From assembly GCA_014763515.1 (NCBI GenBank), contig JACXVH010000052.1:1-8916 (forward strand): 8,916 bases of DNA, given 5' to 3'. The notes below the pieces were generated by a model. It ran no database searches. It saw nothing but the letters and a program-made list of their open reading frames with translations, and was not told the DNA's origin. Positions 8,135 through 8,916 of this stretch are shown here, one piece after another. The position numbers and the translations under genes were made by a program. Numbering within the stretch: the first letter of the stretch is position 1; each line of letters opens with the position of its first letter. The DNA comes from Flavobacteriaceae bacterium. GTDB lineage: Bacteria > Bacteroidota > Bacteroidia > Flavobacteriales > Flavobacteriaceae.

Positions 8135-8791
8135 ATGCAAAACATCCAAATTACTAAAAAAGATGTAAAAAACATCACTTTAAAAGTAAAGCCGACTGGA
8201 GAAGTAGTTTTAACTGCTCCAAAGATGATAAGTAATGAGCATATAGAATTTATAATCAAAAAAAGAGCTAAATGGATTGAAAAAAAGAGAGAGTTTTTTG
8301 CCTCATTTACAACAAGCGAAAAAGAGTATGTGAGTGGAGAGGATTTTAAATATCTGGGTCGAAGTTACAGGCTCAAAGTCATTGAATCAAAAAAAGAGGC
8401 TGTTAAGCTTCAAAGAGGCTATTTAGAAATCTATGTTAAAAATAAAAATGATTTAAAACGAAAACAAAATTTGGTTTACGAATGGTACTATGAAAAAGCA
8501 TTGCTTCATTTTTTTAATATTTTGCAAGAGTTTAATAAAATTGTTAAACAAGAGATAAAAGATATTAAAATCAGACAAATGAAAACAAGATGGGGGAGTT
8601 GCAACCCTCATAAATCATATATCAATCTTAATATCGAGCTTATAAAAAAGCCAAAGATTTGTATAGAATATGTAGTTTTTCATGAACTAGTTCATTTGAT
8701 TTATCCAAACCATTCTAAGCAATTTTACGATTATTTAGCTCTTTATATGAGTGATTGGGAAAAACGAAAAAAGATTTTAGAGAAAGTTTAA
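8135..8791 (+). CDS. YgjP-like M48-type zinc metallopeptidase (COG1451 / DUF45 family)
   Basis: This is a 218-residue predicted soluble zinc metallopeptidase. The catalytic HExxH is H183-E-L-V-H187, and H193 of the following PNHS is the likely third zinc ligand, as in the family pattern HELxH-x5-H. Upstream is the family hallmark MKTRWGSC (149-156, with RWGSC at 152-156), and GEDFKYLGRSYRLKV (68-82) matches the N-terminal beta region. The length is close to the usual 220-240 residues, and there is no signal peptide or membrane helix. The substrate of this family is not firmly known. From memory, members often sit beside type I restriction genes, which agrees with the HsdR-like tail at the left edge. 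The gene starts 5 bases after the helicase stop and has no good Shine-Dalgarno, so translation probably depends on reinitiation. The ATG at 8135 is kept because the next in-frame ATG (residue 31) would remove the first conserved strands. Whether it contributes to the Druantia pair is unknown. Confidence 0.88.
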   Translation: MQNIQITKKDVKNITLKVKPTGEVVLTAPKMISNEHIEFIIKKRAKWIEKKREFFASFTTSEKEYVSGEDFKYLGRSYRLKVIESKKEAVKLQRGYLEIYVKNKNDLKRKQNLVYEWYYEKALLHFFNILQEFNKIVKQEIKDIKIRQMKTRWGSCNPHKSYINLNIELIKKPKICIEYVVFHELVHLIYPNHSKQFYDYLALYMSDWEKRKKILEKV

Positions 8792-8861
8792 TTTTCAGCC
8801 CTCAAGAACTTTGCAGTTATAATGTCCCGGAAAATTTCGACAGCGACTTAAGCATTTCTTA

Positions 8862-8896
8862 TTCCTAAATGATACAATAAATGAGGAATTTAGGAA
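8862..8896 (+). repeat. Perfect 9-bp inverted repeat, operator or hairpin candidate
   Basis: TTCCTAAAT (8862-8870) and ATTTAGGAA (8888-8896) are perfect reverse complements around a 17-base centre. The centre contains the -10-like TACAAT, and a TAAATGA direct repeat (8866-8872 and 8878-8884) overlaps the left arm and the centre. The right arm runs into the ribosome binding site of the gene at 8907. A dimeric repressor site over the promoter is one reading; an mRNA hairpin that hides the ribosome binding site is another. Confidence 0.55.
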
Positions 8897-8900
8897 AGGA
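8896..8900 (+). promoter_or_regulatory. Ribosome binding site of the gene at 8907
   Basis: AAGGA lies 6 bases before the ATG at 8907, preceded by a second AGGA (8892-8895). It is the strongest Shine-Dalgarno in the window and supports a real, well-translated gene running off the right edge. Confidence 0.65.
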
Positions 8901-8906
8901 AAAAAG

Positions 8907-8916
8907 ATGAGCAAAC
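8907..8916 (+). CDS. Start of a downstream gene, product unknown (partial)
   Basis: An ATG at 8907 with a strong AAGGA in front opens a frame that starts Met-Ser-Lys before the window ends. Three residues do not allow a family call. Its own promoter-like sequences and the inverted repeat in front suggest that it is regulated separately from the defence genes and may belong to the host backbone or to a new operon. Confidence 0.6.

Larger units (their letters stand above)
8792..8906 (+). promoter_or_regulatory. Spacer with candidate promoters for the gene at 8907
   Basis: This is the only spacer of any length (115 bases). It holds a consensus -10 box TATAAT at 8818-8823, with a weak TTTTCA at 8792-8797 as a possible -35 at a long 20-base spacing, and a second -10-like TACAAT at 8873-8878 between the arms of an inverted repeat. 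Part of it (about 8797-8850) is visibly richer in G+C than the genes to the left, which may mark the end of the acquired island. No hairpin plus T-tract terminator for the peptidase gene is apparent. Promoter calls are pattern matches only. Confidence 0.4.

Noticed and set aside
8823..8842. Terminator hairpin TGTC...GACA after the peptidase gene
   Set aside because: Only 4 outer pairs match, the inner bases do not pair well, and no T-tract follows.
1..8916. CRISPR array, tRNA/rRNA, insertion sequence or attachment site
   Set aside because: No regularly spaced repeats, RNA gene signature, transposase or long terminal repeats were seen. The integrase-type repeat in the DruH candidate lacks the tyrosine recombinase catalytic residues and is not an integrase.

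Overview
The window is very A+T-rich (roughly 30% G+C by eye). It favours AGA for arginine and ATA for isoleucine and uses AAGGA/GGAG-type ribosome binding sites. It looks like Campylobacterota (Arcobacter, Sulfurimonas or Sulfurospirillum-like), but this rests on composition and codon habit only. All genes are on the + strand.

Layout: (1) positions 1-167 are the last 54 codons of a protein whose tail resembles the C-terminus of a type I restriction subunit (HsdR). (2) At 197-3244 is a 1015-residue protein with no recognisable enzyme core; its N-terminus carries one clear copy of the phage-integrase repeat unit. (3) Overlapping it by 8 bases, 3237-8129 encodes a 1630-residue DEAH-box superfamily 2 helicase with cysteine clusters and a C-terminal DUF1998 (MZB-type) module on the same chain. 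(4) Five bases later, 8135-8791 encodes a YgjP-like zinc metallopeptidase. (5) A 115-base spacer holds promoter-like sequences and a perfect 9-bp inverted repeat just before the start of another gene at 8907.

The best reading is an anti-phage defence island. The pair of a large orphan protein followed by a giant helicase-DUF1998 protein matches the type III Druantia arrangement (druH-druE). YgjP-like peptidases are, from memory, frequent neighbours of type I restriction genes. The island may therefore be a type I restriction operon (upstream, mostly outside the window) with a Druantia module between hsdR and the peptidase. All four genes have the spacing of one transcriptional unit (29 bp, -8 bp, 5 bp). 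The druH assignment depends on context and size; the helicase-DUF1998 and peptidase calls rest on visible motifs. The HsdR call for the fragment is tentative.

The least expected features are the integrase-type repeat at the N-terminus of the DruH candidate, the peptidase joined tightly to druE without a good ribosome binding site, and the operator- or hairpin-like element in front of the next gene.
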